From Oscillospiraceae bacterium (lineage in GTDB: Bacteria; Bacillota; Clostridia; Oscillospirales; Oscillospiraceae), in assembly GCA_009780175.1 (NCBI GenBank), contig WRAO01000006.1, forward strand, positions 39,389-103,388: 64,000 bases of DNA, read 5' to 3'. The translations under genes were made by a program, and so were the position numbers. Position 1 is the stretch's first letter, and the number at the start of each line of letters is the position of its first letter. Under the pieces are notes generated by a model. That model was not told where the DNA came from. It saw only the letters and a program-made list of their open reading frames with translations, and did no database searches. Shown piece by piece: positions 33,125 through 40,156 of this stretch.

Positions 33125-33583
33125 ATGGATACCATGATTCTCCCCGGACAAACAGTCTTCGCGCGTTGGGACGACGGCTACTACTATCCCGCGGTTATAG
33201 ATGAGCTTTTAGAAGAGGATATCATAAAAATTACCTTCCTAGATGGCTGCCCGGGATTCGCATCTAAAGAACAAATTGTAGAACTGCAAGAAGCCCTCCA
33301 GATTATGCAACTGCAAGGAAACTTTAAAAATCAAGGCCTCTATTTCAAAGGCAGACTAAACACGCAAGAGCCCATGACGATGTATTATAACGACGGCGAT
33401 ATAGAACAGATCGAACTAAAGCAGCTCCGCGGCGCAAGACCGGGAGAGCCCGTCGTCTGGAAACAAGCAGCCGCTTTGGCTGTCGCCGGAGCCGTTGTAG
33501 GCTTGGCAATTTACGGAATCCGCAAAGCGATGAAAAAAAGCAAGAATAACAGGGAAACTTGCTGCAACGATAAAACCCTCTAA
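33125..33583 (+). CDS. Tudor-like domain protein with C-terminal membrane helix, unknown
   Basis: A 152-residue protein. The first 55 residues (GQTVFARWDDGYYYPAVIDEL...ITFLDGC) resemble a Tudor/DUF4537 barrel, a fold that binds methylated lysines or arginines in eukaryotes and is rare in bacteria. A helix of about 20 hydrophobic residues follows near 113-133, then a lysine-rich tail. Codon use is slightly more AT-rich than the neighbours. AGGAGG lies nine bases before the ATG. Its position between speB and the carboxyspermidine dehydrogenase gene is unexplained. Function unknown. Confidence 0.6.
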   Translation: MDTMILPGQTVFARWDDGYYYPAVIDELLEEDIIKITFLDGCPGFASKEQIVELQEALQIMQLQGNFKNQGLYFKGRLNTQEPMTMYYNDGDIEQIELKQLRGARPGEPVVWKQAAALAVAGAVVGLAIYGIRKAMKKSKNNRETCCNDKTL

Positions 33584-33634
33584 ACGAATAAACATGTTCC
33601 GCCCACAAACCCAATCATCTAGGAGGAAAACACC

Positions 33635-34837
33635 ATGGGAAAAGTTCTAATCATCGGAGCCGGCGGCGTAGCCGGCGTAGCAGCCCACAAATGCGCGCAA
33701 AATAACGAAGTCTTCCACGAAATCTGCATCGCCAGCCGCACCAAATCCAAGTGCGACGCGCTCAAAAGAGAACTGGAAGACAAATACCCTGTAAAAATCA
33801 CCACCGCCGAAATAGACGCCACCAACGTCCCCGCCCTCATCGCCCTCATCGAGCAGGAACGTCCAACCGTCGTCCTCAACCTCGCCCTGCCCTACCACGA
33901 CCTGCCCATCATGGACGCCTGCCTCGCCACCAAAACCCACTACGTAGACACCGCGAACTATGAGCCGGAAGACACCGCAAAATTCGAATACAGCTGGCAA
34001 TGGGCCTACCGCCAACGCTACGAAGAAGCCGGCATCACCGGCCTCCTCGGCTCCGGCTTCGACCCCGGCGTCACCGGCGTATTCTCCGCCTACGCCCTCA
34101 AGCACTATTTCGACGAAATCCACTACATCGACATCCTAGACTGTAACGGCGGCGACCACGGCTACCCCTTCGCCACCAATTTCAACCCCGAAATCAACAT
34201 CCGCGAAGTCTCCGCCAAAGGCCGTTATTGGGAAAACGGCGAATGGATCGAAACCGAGCCCATGGAAATCAAACGCGTTTACGATTTCGAAGCGGTCGGT
34301 CAAAAAGACATGTACCTCCTCTACCATGAGGAGCTCGAAAGCCTCGCCCAAAACATCCCCGGCCTCAAACGCATCCGCTTCTTCATGACCTTCGGCGAAA
34401 GCTACCTCCGCCACCTCAAATGCCTCGAGAACGTCGGCATGACCAGCATCGAACCCATCCTATTCGAAGGCAAAGAGATCATCCCCCTCCAATTCCTCAA
34501 AGCCGTCCTCCCCGACCCCGCCTCCCTCGGCCCGCGCACCAAAGGCAAAACCAACATCGGCTGCATCTTCCAAGGCGTAAAAGACGGCAAACCGAAAAAC
34601 CTCTATATCTACAACATCTGCGACCACGAAGAGTGCTTCCGCGAAGTCGGCAGCCAAGCCATCAGCTACACCACCGGCGTCCCCGCCATGATCGGCGCCG
34701 CGCTGGTCATGAAGGGCCTCTGGCAAAAACCCGGTGTCTACAACGTAGAAGACTTCGACCCAGACCCCTTCATGGAAGCCCTCAACAAATGGGGCCTCCC
34801 CTGGCAAATCGACGAAAACCCAACACTGGTAGACTAA
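33635..34837 (+). CDS. Carboxynorspermidine/carboxyspermidine synthase (saccharopine dehydrogenase family)
   Basis: A 400-residue NAD(P)-dependent enzyme with the Rossmann motif VLIIGAGGVAGVAAHKCAQ at the N-terminus and SGFDPGVTGVFSAYA near 140, typical of the Lys1-like carboxy(nor)spermidine dehydrogenases. It condenses putrescine (or diaminopropane) with aspartate semialdehyde and reduces the imine. The decarboxylase that completes the path is the next gene (35148-36269). AGGAGG is close upstream of the ATG. Family assignment is firm; which diamine is used is an inference from the agmatinase nearby. Confidence 0.88.
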   Translation: MGKVLIIGAGGVAGVAAHKCAQNNEVFHEICIASRTKSKCDALKRELEDKYPVKITTAEIDATNVPALIALIEQERPTVVLNLALPYHDLPIMDACLATKTHYVDTANYEPEDTAKFEYSWQWAYRQRYEEAGITGLLGSGFDPGVTGVFSAYALKHYFDEIHYIDILDCNGGDHGYPFATNFNPEINIREVSAKGRYWENGEWIETEPMEIKRVYDFEAVGQKDMYLLYHEELESLAQNIPGLKRIRFFMTFGESYLRHLKCLENVGMTSIEPILFEGKEIIPLQFLKAVLPDPASLGPRTKGKTNIGCIFQGVKDGKPKNLYIYNICDHEECFREVGSQAISYTTGVPAMIGAALVMKGLWQKPGVYNVEDFDPDPFMEALNKWGLPWQIDENPTLVD

Positions 34838-34849
34838 ACTGTAAGAGTC

Positions 34850-35090
34850 GCACCGCACATGCAATTTCGCCCGCCGTACAACAGCGTACACGCCCTAAAA
34901 CGACAATCTCTTCGCCGGCAGGCGGAACCACATGACTTTTGTGCCCACAAACCAAAAGTCAAATGGGGGTCGTCAGGGGGCATAGCCCCCTGGCGCGCAT
35001 TTTTTGCATACTTTTTTGGGCAAGACCAAAAAAGTATGTCGCCTTCGGCGAAACGAAGCGCAAGGCCTGCTAGGCCAATAGAAATATCAA
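34850..35090. repeat. Dispersed intergenic repeat, family B, copy 1
   Basis: A gene-free stretch with CGCCGGCAGGCGGAACCAC, ACAAACCAAAAGTCAAA, a CAGGGGGCATAGCCCCCTG hairpin (near 34974-34992) and a long stem of CATACTTTTTTGG and CCAAAAAAGTATG arms (about 35008-35038), then GGCGAAACGAAGCGC. The same order of parts recurs at 59540-59745. Confidence 0.75.
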
Positions 35091-35147
35091 TATAGCGAAA
35101 ATAACAACCGAGGCACCTAAGCGTGTGCCAGCTACAAGGAAAACGAG

Positions 35148-36269
35148 ATGACACGACAAACCCTCCCCACCCCCACCTACCTCATCAGCGAACCCAAAAT
35201 CGAAGAAAACTGCCGCATCCTGCGCGCCGTCATGGACCGCACAGGCTGCAAAATCCTCCTCGCCCAAAAAGCCTTCTCCCTCTACGCCCTCTATCCGCTG
35301 ATCGGGCAATACCTCAGCGGCGCGGCCTCGTCCGGCCTCTATGAAGCCCGGCTCGCAAGAGAACACTTCCCCGGCGAAAGCCACGTCTTCTCCGCCGCCT
35401 TCCGCCCGGACGATTTCCCCGAGATCTACAACTACGCCGACAAACTCATCTTCAACTCCCTCGCCGAACTCCACCGCTACGGCCCGGACGCAAGAGCACG
35501 CGGCATCAGCGTCGGCCTGCGCATCAACCCCGAACACTCCACACAAGACGGCGCCATCTACGACCCCTGCGCCCCCGGCTCCCGCCTCGGCGTCCGTCTA
35601 GACCAATTCGACCCCGCCTGCCTTTCTCTCCTAGACGGCCTCCACTTTCACACCCTCTGCGAACAAGACGCGGAACCCCTCGTCGAAACCGTCGCCGCCT
35701 TCGAATCCAAATTCGGCAAGTGGCTCCACGGCCTGAAATGGCTCAACTTCGGCGGCGGACACCACATCACCCGCCCCGGCTACGACATCGAAGCCCTAGA
35801 AACCGTCATCCGCCGCGTCCAAGGCACCTACGGCGTCGAAGTCTACCTAGAACCCGGCGAAGCCATCGCCCTCCGCGCCGGTTGGCTCGAAACCACGGTG
35901 CTAGACATCGTCACCGCCACACCAAACGTCGCCATCCTAGACAGCTCCGCCGCCTGCCATATGCCAGACGTGCTGGAAATGCCTTACCGCCCCCCCCTAG
36001 CAAACAGCGGCCTCCCCGGCGAACTGCCCCACACCTACCGCCTCGCCGGCCCCACCTGCCTCGCCGGCGACATCATCGGCGACTATTCCTTCGCCGCCCC
36101 GCTCCAGGTAGGCGACCGCCTCAGCTTCGAAGACATGGCAATCTACACCATGGTCAAAAACAACACCTTCAACGGCATGCCCCTCCCCTCCATCGCCCTA
36201 GAAAACGCGGACGGCACCTGCCAAATCCTCCGCCAATTCACCTACGAAGACTTCAAATCTAGGCTGTAA
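35148..36269 (+). CDS. nspC: Carboxynorspermidine/carboxyspermidine decarboxylase
   Basis: A 373-residue PLP enzyme of the alanine racemase fold (fold type III). The PLP lysine is in ILLAQKAFSLYAL near residue 40; LNFGGGHHITRPGYD near 197 and GPTCLAGDIIGDY near 300 match the substrate and cofactor motifs of carboxynorspermidine decarboxylase. It removes CO2 from carboxyspermidine to give spermidine (or carboxynorspermidine to norspermidine). It ends the polyamine cluster. The binding site is AAGGAAA. Confidence 0.9.
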   Translation: MTRQTLPTPTYLISEPKIEENCRILRAVMDRTGCKILLAQKAFSLYALYPLIGQYLSGAASSGLYEARLAREHFPGESHVFSAAFRPDDFPEIYNYADKLIFNSLAELHRYGPDARARGISVGLRINPEHSTQDGAIYDPCAPGSRLGVRLDQFDPACLSLLDGLHFHTLCEQDAEPLVETVAAFESKFGKWLHGLKWLNFGGGHHITRPGYDIEALETVIRRVQGTYGVEVYLEPGEAIALRAGWLETTVLDIVTATPNVAILDSSAACHMPDVLEMPYRPPLANSGLPGELPHTYRLAGPTCLAGDIIGDYSFAAPLQVGDRLSFEDMAIYTMVKNNTFNGMPLPSIALENADGTCQILRQFTYEDFKSRL

Positions 36270-36290
36270 GGGCGACCGCCCCGGTCGCCC
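36270..36290 (+). terminator. Hairpin after nspC
   Basis: GGGCGACC (36270-36277) pairs with GGTCGCCC (36283-36290) immediately after the stop codon. No T-run follows. The same motif type (GGGCGxCC palindromes) occurs at other gaps in the backbone. Confidence 0.5.
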
Positions 36291-36336
36291 GGCCCTTGAA
36301 ACACGGACGGCAAAAAACCAACCCCGTCCACCCCAT

Positions 36337-36375
36337 ACGCCCGTAGCTCAGTGGATAGAGCACTCGCCTCCTAAG
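36337..36375 (+). pseudogene. 5' half of tRNA-Arg(CCU), cut off by the mobile element (attL)
   Basis: The sequence from A36337 to 36375 is the first 39 nucleotides of the tRNA, through the anticodon loop. It then breaks off into element sequence. It keeps the native upstream region but lacks the 3' half, so it cannot form a tRNA. Bases 36338-36375 are identical to 48332-48369. Confidence 0.9.
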
Positions 36376-36428
36376 GACTGTAAGGAGCGTTTGCACTCCA
36401 AGTGGTACAGCAAATTTGTTACCTAGAG

Positions 36429-36476
36429 TGGACAAACTGTGCGTTTTCTTAAAAGTTTGTCCATTTTCCGTTTTTT
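36429..36476 (+). terminator. Terminator 1 just inside attL
   Basis: TGGACAAACT (36429-36438) pairs perfectly with AGTTTGTCCA (36454-36463), followed by TTTTCCGTTTTTT. It would stop transcription entering from the tRNA stump. Confidence 0.8.
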
Positions 36477-36510
36477 ACAAGAACCGACACGAACGTCTTA
36501 AAAGTGGACA

Positions 36511-36567
36511 ATCGGAGCAATCGCCTTTTTAGCAGTTCATTAGCTAAATGGTTGCTTCGATTTTTTT
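36511..36567 (+). terminator. Terminator 2 upstream of the first integrase
   Basis: A 12-base stem with G-U pairs (36511-36522 with 36550-36561), then seven T residues. Together with terminator 1 it insulates the integrase from outside transcription, or forms an attenuator in its leader. Confidence 0.75.
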
Positions 36568-36616
36568 GTGCTACCGAACTGTATAAGCCTCATATTTTCT
36601 ATACGAGGTGATCTTG

Positions 36617-37588
36617 ATGAAAAGGACAGCACTATCCCTGCAAGAGCGAAGCCAAGGCAAACTACTAACGGAAGCATTTCAAATTTTTAGGAGAGTAAAG
36701 GTCAATAATAATATCTCGGAAAAAACCATCATCCACTTTGACACCATTATGAAAGTGCTTGAGAGCTTTTATGAGGATGTGAGCAAGGTCTATTGTAGCG
36801 AGATTACCACCGATACCGTAGAAGAATTTATCGAGTTCCTAAAGGAGCGAAACCCGAAGATCAGAGCAACAAGCATTAACTCATACTTAAAAGACCTCAG
36901 AACATTTCTGTATTACTGTATGGATCGGGGCTATCTAAAACCGTTCAAAATCAAACGCCTGCGGGAAGATCGGATAGTAAAAGAAGTCTATACACCAGAT
37001 GAAATTAGCAGGCTGATTGAAAAACCGAATCTCAAAAAGACCAATTTTTCAGAATATCGAAACTGGGTAATGACTTGCTATTTGCTGGCAACAGGGAACC
37101 GCCTCGGCACGGTGTGCGATCTGCGGGTAAAAGATATTGATTTTCAAAATAGCATGATTCACTTGCGAAAAGTAAAGACCAGAAAGGCATACAATATGCC
37201 CTTGTCGGTCACATTAGAAAAGATATTAAGGGAGTATTTGGAGTATCGCAAGGGCGAGGGTGATGATTACTTGTTTTGTAATAGGTATGGAGCAAGATTG
37301 CAAGAGAGTTCCTTAAATACCGCGATTGGTCGGTATAACCAGAGGCGAGGGGTGGCTAAAACAAGTATCCATCTATACCGCAATACCTTTGCCAAGAACT
37401 ACTTAACATCGGGCGGAGACTTGGCAAGGTTGCAAAAACTACTGTGCCATTCGACACCAACAATGTCGCTCAGATATGCAGAAATGTATGATACCGATTT
37501 AGATTATCACTTTAATGAGCGAAATCCTTTGGATAGCCATATGAGAGAGTTCGGGAGCGGTAAAGTCGGTATCAAGATGAAGAAGTAG
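36617..37588 (+). CDS. Tyrosine recombinase (integrase) next to attL
   Basis: A 323-residue XerC/D-like recombinase. An N-terminal SAM-like DNA-binding domain spans about residues 10-105. The catalytic residues are seen in TGNRLGTVCDL (Arg), HLYRNTFAKNYL (H-x2-R) and LLCHSTPTMSLRYAEM (His and the nucleophilic Tyr). The open frame begins with GTG at 36608, but GAGGTG lies seven bases before the ATG at 36617. It lies directly inside attL, the usual place for the enzyme that integrates the element. Two terminators precede it. Confidence 0.88.
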   Translation: MKRTALSLQERSQGKLLTEAFQIFRRVKVNNNISEKTIIHFDTIMKVLESFYEDVSKVYCSEITTDTVEEFIEFLKERNPKIRATSINSYLKDLRTFLYYCMDRGYLKPFKIKRLREDRIVKEVYTPDEISRLIEKPNLKKTNFSEYRNWVMTCYLLATGNRLGTVCDLRVKDIDFQNSMIHLRKVKTRKAYNMPLSVTLEKILREYLEYRKGEGDDYLFCNRYGARLQESSLNTAIGRYNQRRGVAKTSIHLYRNTFAKNYLTSGGDLARLQKLLCHSTPTMSLRYAEMYDTDLDYHFNERNPLDSHMREFGSGKVGIKMKK

Positions 37589-37596
37589 CATAAGCA

Positions 37597-37627
37597 AAGG
37601 GGCAATAGAGTTTATCTATCGCCCCTT
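37597..37627 (+). terminator. Hairpin after the first integrase
   Basis: AAGGGGC-ATAGA type arms (37597-37609 with 37615-37627) with one mismatch. Only a short T-run follows (GGTGTTT). Confidence 0.6.
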
Positions 37628-37667
37628 GGTGTTTAGCTAATGGATATTTCTGCATCGTGCTAGTTTG

Positions 37668-38024
37668 TCAGAGCTTATTGGTAGCACCTCTTTTTAAATC
37701 CAAAACAAAAAGCTCATTTTCTGTAATTTGCTTAAAAGTGTGAGTCCATCTTTGTCTACTTGATAATTTCATCTCTGGCAAAATTATCGGTTGATTATTA
37801 AAAGGTTCTACTTTGTATTTCTCTAATTTTATATTGGTGAAGACAGCATCAGAGTGATTATTGACTTCGATCACTATAGATTCTGTGCTAGTAGAGTAGT
37901 TTCTGGGGTCTATGATTATGATTGATGGGCTGTCTAAACTGAAAAATCGTTTCCATTTTAGAGTGAGGTTATAAATAAAGGATTCATTAAGAAATATAGG
38001 GTCGCCTACAAGTGGTAAGTCCAA
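37668..38024 (-). CDS. Beta-rich protein, possibly the broken end of the preceding frame
   Basis: A 118-residue open frame opening with TTG at 38024 and overlapping the end of the 38006-38563 gene by 19 bases in another frame. The sequence (IIIIDPRNYSTSTESIVIEVNNHSDAVFTNIKLEKY...) alternates hydrophobic and polar residues and looks like a beta-sandwich. No ribosome binding site is clear for the TTG. It may be a separate, coupled gene or the C-terminal half of one protein split by a frameshift. No family is recognised. Strongly AT-rich. Confidence 0.45.
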   Translation of the reverse strand: MDLPLVGDPIFLNESFIYNLTLKWKRFFSLDSPSIIIIDPRNYSTSTESIVIEVNNHSDAVFTNIKLEKYKVEPFNNQPIILPEMKLSSRQRWTHTFKQITENELFVLDLKRGATNKL

Positions 38025-38563
38025 GGCTTAACTTTATAATTTCTATTTGTGGGGAAATCCTCTGCGTTAATATTAACACTTTGCTCATTATGACCTCTTT
38101 TTTGGTAGCTTGCCGAAGCTTCGATATGGCTATCAAAATAATAATATGATTTTTTGGTGCTCAGCCATATGTTAGATATATTTTCTCCCGTATTGTTAGT
38201 TCCATCAAATTTATAAGTTATTGTCATATCTAAGTAATTTTGGTTACTTTCATTATTGTTGACGTCATAAATAATCGTCATTTTATTTTCAAATGTGTTA
38301 AAATAATAATTCTCTAAACGATATAATGCGTACTGTGCTACGCTTATAGCGTGATTTCCACTTAGTATAGAGTTTCGTAATTTCTTTTCAAATGTGTATT
38401 TTTTATATAAAACTATTGATACGAGTATTGATGCAATAATAGTAATATATAATATAATGTCAATAATTGGTGTTCTTATGATGTGAAATATGTCGTTTAA
38501 TAATTTAACTAATAAAATTATTAACTGAGGTGCAAAAAAGCTTGCAGTTTCTTTCTTGTTCAT
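38006..38563 (-). CDS. Two-helix membrane protein with beta-rich tail, unknown cargo
   Basis: A 185-residue protein. Two membrane helices (about residues 9-27 and 34-54) are followed by a soluble part rich in beta-strand-type alternation (NYLDMTITYKFDGTNN, SNIWLSTKKSYYYF). The start chosen is the ATG at 38563, with AAAGAGGA seven bases upstream; the open frame extends to 38626 without support. The plan of two helices then a beta-rich domain resembles effectors found with defence systems (the S-2TM-beta type), but no nucleotide cyclase is nearby, so this is speculation. It lies on the strand opposite to the transfer genes. Confidence 0.5.
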   Translation of the reverse strand: MNKKETASFFAPQLIILLVKLLNDIFHIIRTPIIDIILYITIIASILVSIVLYKKYTFEKKLRNSILSGNHAISVAQYALYRLENYYFNTFENKMTIIYDVNNNESNQNYLDMTITYKFDGTNNTGENISNIWLSTKKSYYYFDSHIEASASYQKRGHNEQSVNINAEDFPTNRNYKVKPWTYHL

Positions 38564-38663
38564 AATCAAATCCTCTTTTGCATAAAACTCATCTATATAA
38601 TTTTCAAAAAAGTGCAAAAAAATCATTCATGGCTTATGATTTGATTTTTAATAATTTTACTTG

Positions 38664-39053
38664 TTAATTCCAAAAAACATCTGGTTCTTTATGCCTCTTT
38701 TTTTCTTTTGCCATTTGGTTAATTACAAAATCTATAAATCGCTCACGTACATACTGTTTTCCGTATATACTGTAATTGTCAATAATCCCATCAATTTCTA
38801 GGTTCATCATTTCAAATTTACCATCGATAGTATAGCTGACATAACCTATATGTTGTTTTTTCCCGTCCAAAATCATCAGGTGTTCATAATCTTGAATCAA
38901 ATAAGACTCTCTGTACCAGTTTTTAGCTCTCTCTAATTTTTCGTCACTAATAGGGCATCCGCTATGAAGATGGTTTTTTACGAAGTGCTCTATATATTTT
39001 TCTATCTCTTCTTTTGTCATAGCCCTAAAATAAATTTTGCTTCTCCAAAACAT
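38664..39053 (-). CDS. Hypothetical cargo protein
   Basis: A 129-residue soluble protein, highly charged, with no signal peptide. The middle part DGKKQHIGYVSYTIDGKFEMMNLEIDGIIDNY could be a small alpha/beta fold, loosely like a GNAT acetyltransferase, but motif A is not convincing. The ATG at 39053 has AAGGA nine bases upstream; the earlier ATG at 39062 sits too close to it. It is first of the three minus-strand cargo genes and could be co-transcribed with the two-helix protein. Function unknown. Confidence 0.5.
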   Translation of the reverse strand: MFWRSKIYFRAMTKEEIEKYIEHFVKNHLHSGCPISDEKLERAKNWYRESYLIQDYEHLMILDGKKQHIGYVSYTIDGKFEMMNLEIDGIIDNYSIYGKQYVRERFIDFVINQMAKEKKRHKEPDVFWN

Positions 39054-39227
39054 CTTTATCATTCCTTGCTAATTCAATATATCATATTATTCTTCATTTT
39101 TCTACATGCTTTTATGTAAGGAGCATTTGGTTACGTATTTTAATTGCTATTACCTAGGTTTACTGCAAAACTGCTCTAAATATTCAGATTTATAGTTTCG
39201 AAGGATAAGTTACATAAAGAATTGTTT

Positions 39228-39258
39228 GTAAGGACTTATTTCAAGCCCTTACTTTTTT
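39228..39258 (+). terminator. Orphan plus-strand terminator
   Basis: GTAAGGACTT (39228-39237) pairs with AAGCCCTTAC (39243-39252), one mismatch, followed by TTTTTT. No plus-strand gene ends here, which suggests a short non-coding transcript from about 39080-39258. Confidence 0.65.
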
Positions 39259-39373
39259 ATTTCCCAAACCCAAAAACTGTCTTTCGTTTGAGTGCAAACC
39301 CGTTCTAGTGACATATGAGAGGCCATAGACTATATCTGAGCTTGCCCACCGCAACGCAATACTGCGTATTTAC

Positions 39374-39474
39374 GCACTCTCCCACGGTAATAGAGGGGTC
39401 TCGGCTACTAATCAAAGAAGCAATTAGCACCCGAGACCCCTCTATTACTACGTGGACGTTACACTGGAGAGTGC
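39374..39474. repeat. Large nested inverted repeat, candidate oriT
   Basis: The inner arms (39387-39404 and 39431-39448) are 18 bases long and perfectly complementary. Outside them CCACG (39382-39386) pairs with CGTGG (39451-39455), and GCACTCTCC (39374-39382) with GGAGAGTGC (39466-39474). The gene after it encodes a replication-relaxation family protein. Transfer origins commonly carry such nested repeats, so oriT or a replication origin is the likely reading. Confidence 0.6.
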
Positions 39475-39532
39475 TCGGTGCGTGGGAAATATGGTTATTG
39501 ATCGTTGGGAAATAATGAAAGGGGTGGGGTGA

Positions 39533-40156
39533 GTGATAGTAATAACGGATCGGGATATGGAGATTTTAAGGCTTGTTTATCGCTTTAAATTCTGCCTTGG
39601 TCGCCACGTCGGGTTGCTGGTGGAGTTTACTGGCTTTCGGGCTTCTGATCGGCGTTTAAAGGCCTTAGTTGAGGCTGGCTATCTAAGTCGGAAAAAATAC
39701 CTGTACGGTATCCCCTACCTCTATACGCTGACGCACAAAGGACGCATATTGATCGGAGCCAATAAGCGAGAGAACAAAATCCGCTTGGAGCAGATCAGCC
39801 ATGATATCGCGGTTTTGGGTGCAGTGATATTTTTCAAAGAGAAATATCGCCTTGCCCTTGCTGATATCGAAAGTGAGAAAGACCTTCATATTAAAAATGG
39901 CTTTGGGATGCGGAGGCATCAGCCAGACTTTGTTTTTAGTTCTGAAGGGAAGAAATATGCCGTGGAGCTTGAACTAACTGCAAAAGCCAAAAGCACCCTA
40001 GAGAAGAATGTAAGAGAGAATTATCTAAATTACGATCATCAAATTTGGATTACAGGTGATAACAAGGTTTTCGCCTTGCTCCAAAACCTTACAAATGAAT
40101 ATGCAAATATGACAATAGAAAAATTGGAGGGGATGATATGCCACGAACAGACATAG
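39533..40156 (+). CDS. Replication-relaxation family protein (candidate mobilization initiator)
   Basis: A 207-residue protein. The N-terminal 90 residues form a winged helix (TDRDMEILRLVYRFKFCLGRHV, then SDRRLKALVEAGYLSRKKYL and YTLTHKGRILIG). The C-terminal half has HDIAVLGAVIFF, RRHQPDFVF and KYAVELELTAKAKSTLEKNVRENY, a PD-(D/E)xK-like pattern (PDF...VELE...K). This order fits the Replic_Relax family of Firmicutes elements. The start is a GTG with AAAGGGGTGG upstream. It overlaps the coupling protein gene by 19 bases. Nicking activity is not shown by the sequence. Confidence 0.6.
   Translation: MIVITDRDMEILRLVYRFKFCLGRHVGLLVEFTGFRASDRRLKALVEAGYLSRKKYLYGIPYLYTLTHKGRILIGANKRENKIRLEQISHDIAVLGAVIFFKEKYRLALADIESEKDLHIKNGFGMRRHQPDFVFSSEGKKYAVELELTAKAKSTLEKNVRENYLNYDHQIWITGDNKVFALLQNLTNEYANMTIEKLEGMICHEQT

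Larger units (their letters stand above)
39063..39532. other. Long non-coding stretch before the mobilization genes
   Basis: About 470 bases without a convincing gene. It holds a plus-strand terminator at 39228-39258 with no gene before it, and the large inverted repeat at 39374-39474. It may contain a small RNA, the transfer origin and the promoter of the 39533 gene. Confidence 0.6.

Noticed and set aside
37668..39053. A CD-NTase (CBASS) defence operon
   Set aside because: The two-helix protein is reminiscent of such effectors, but no cyclase, HORMA or SAVED gene is present.
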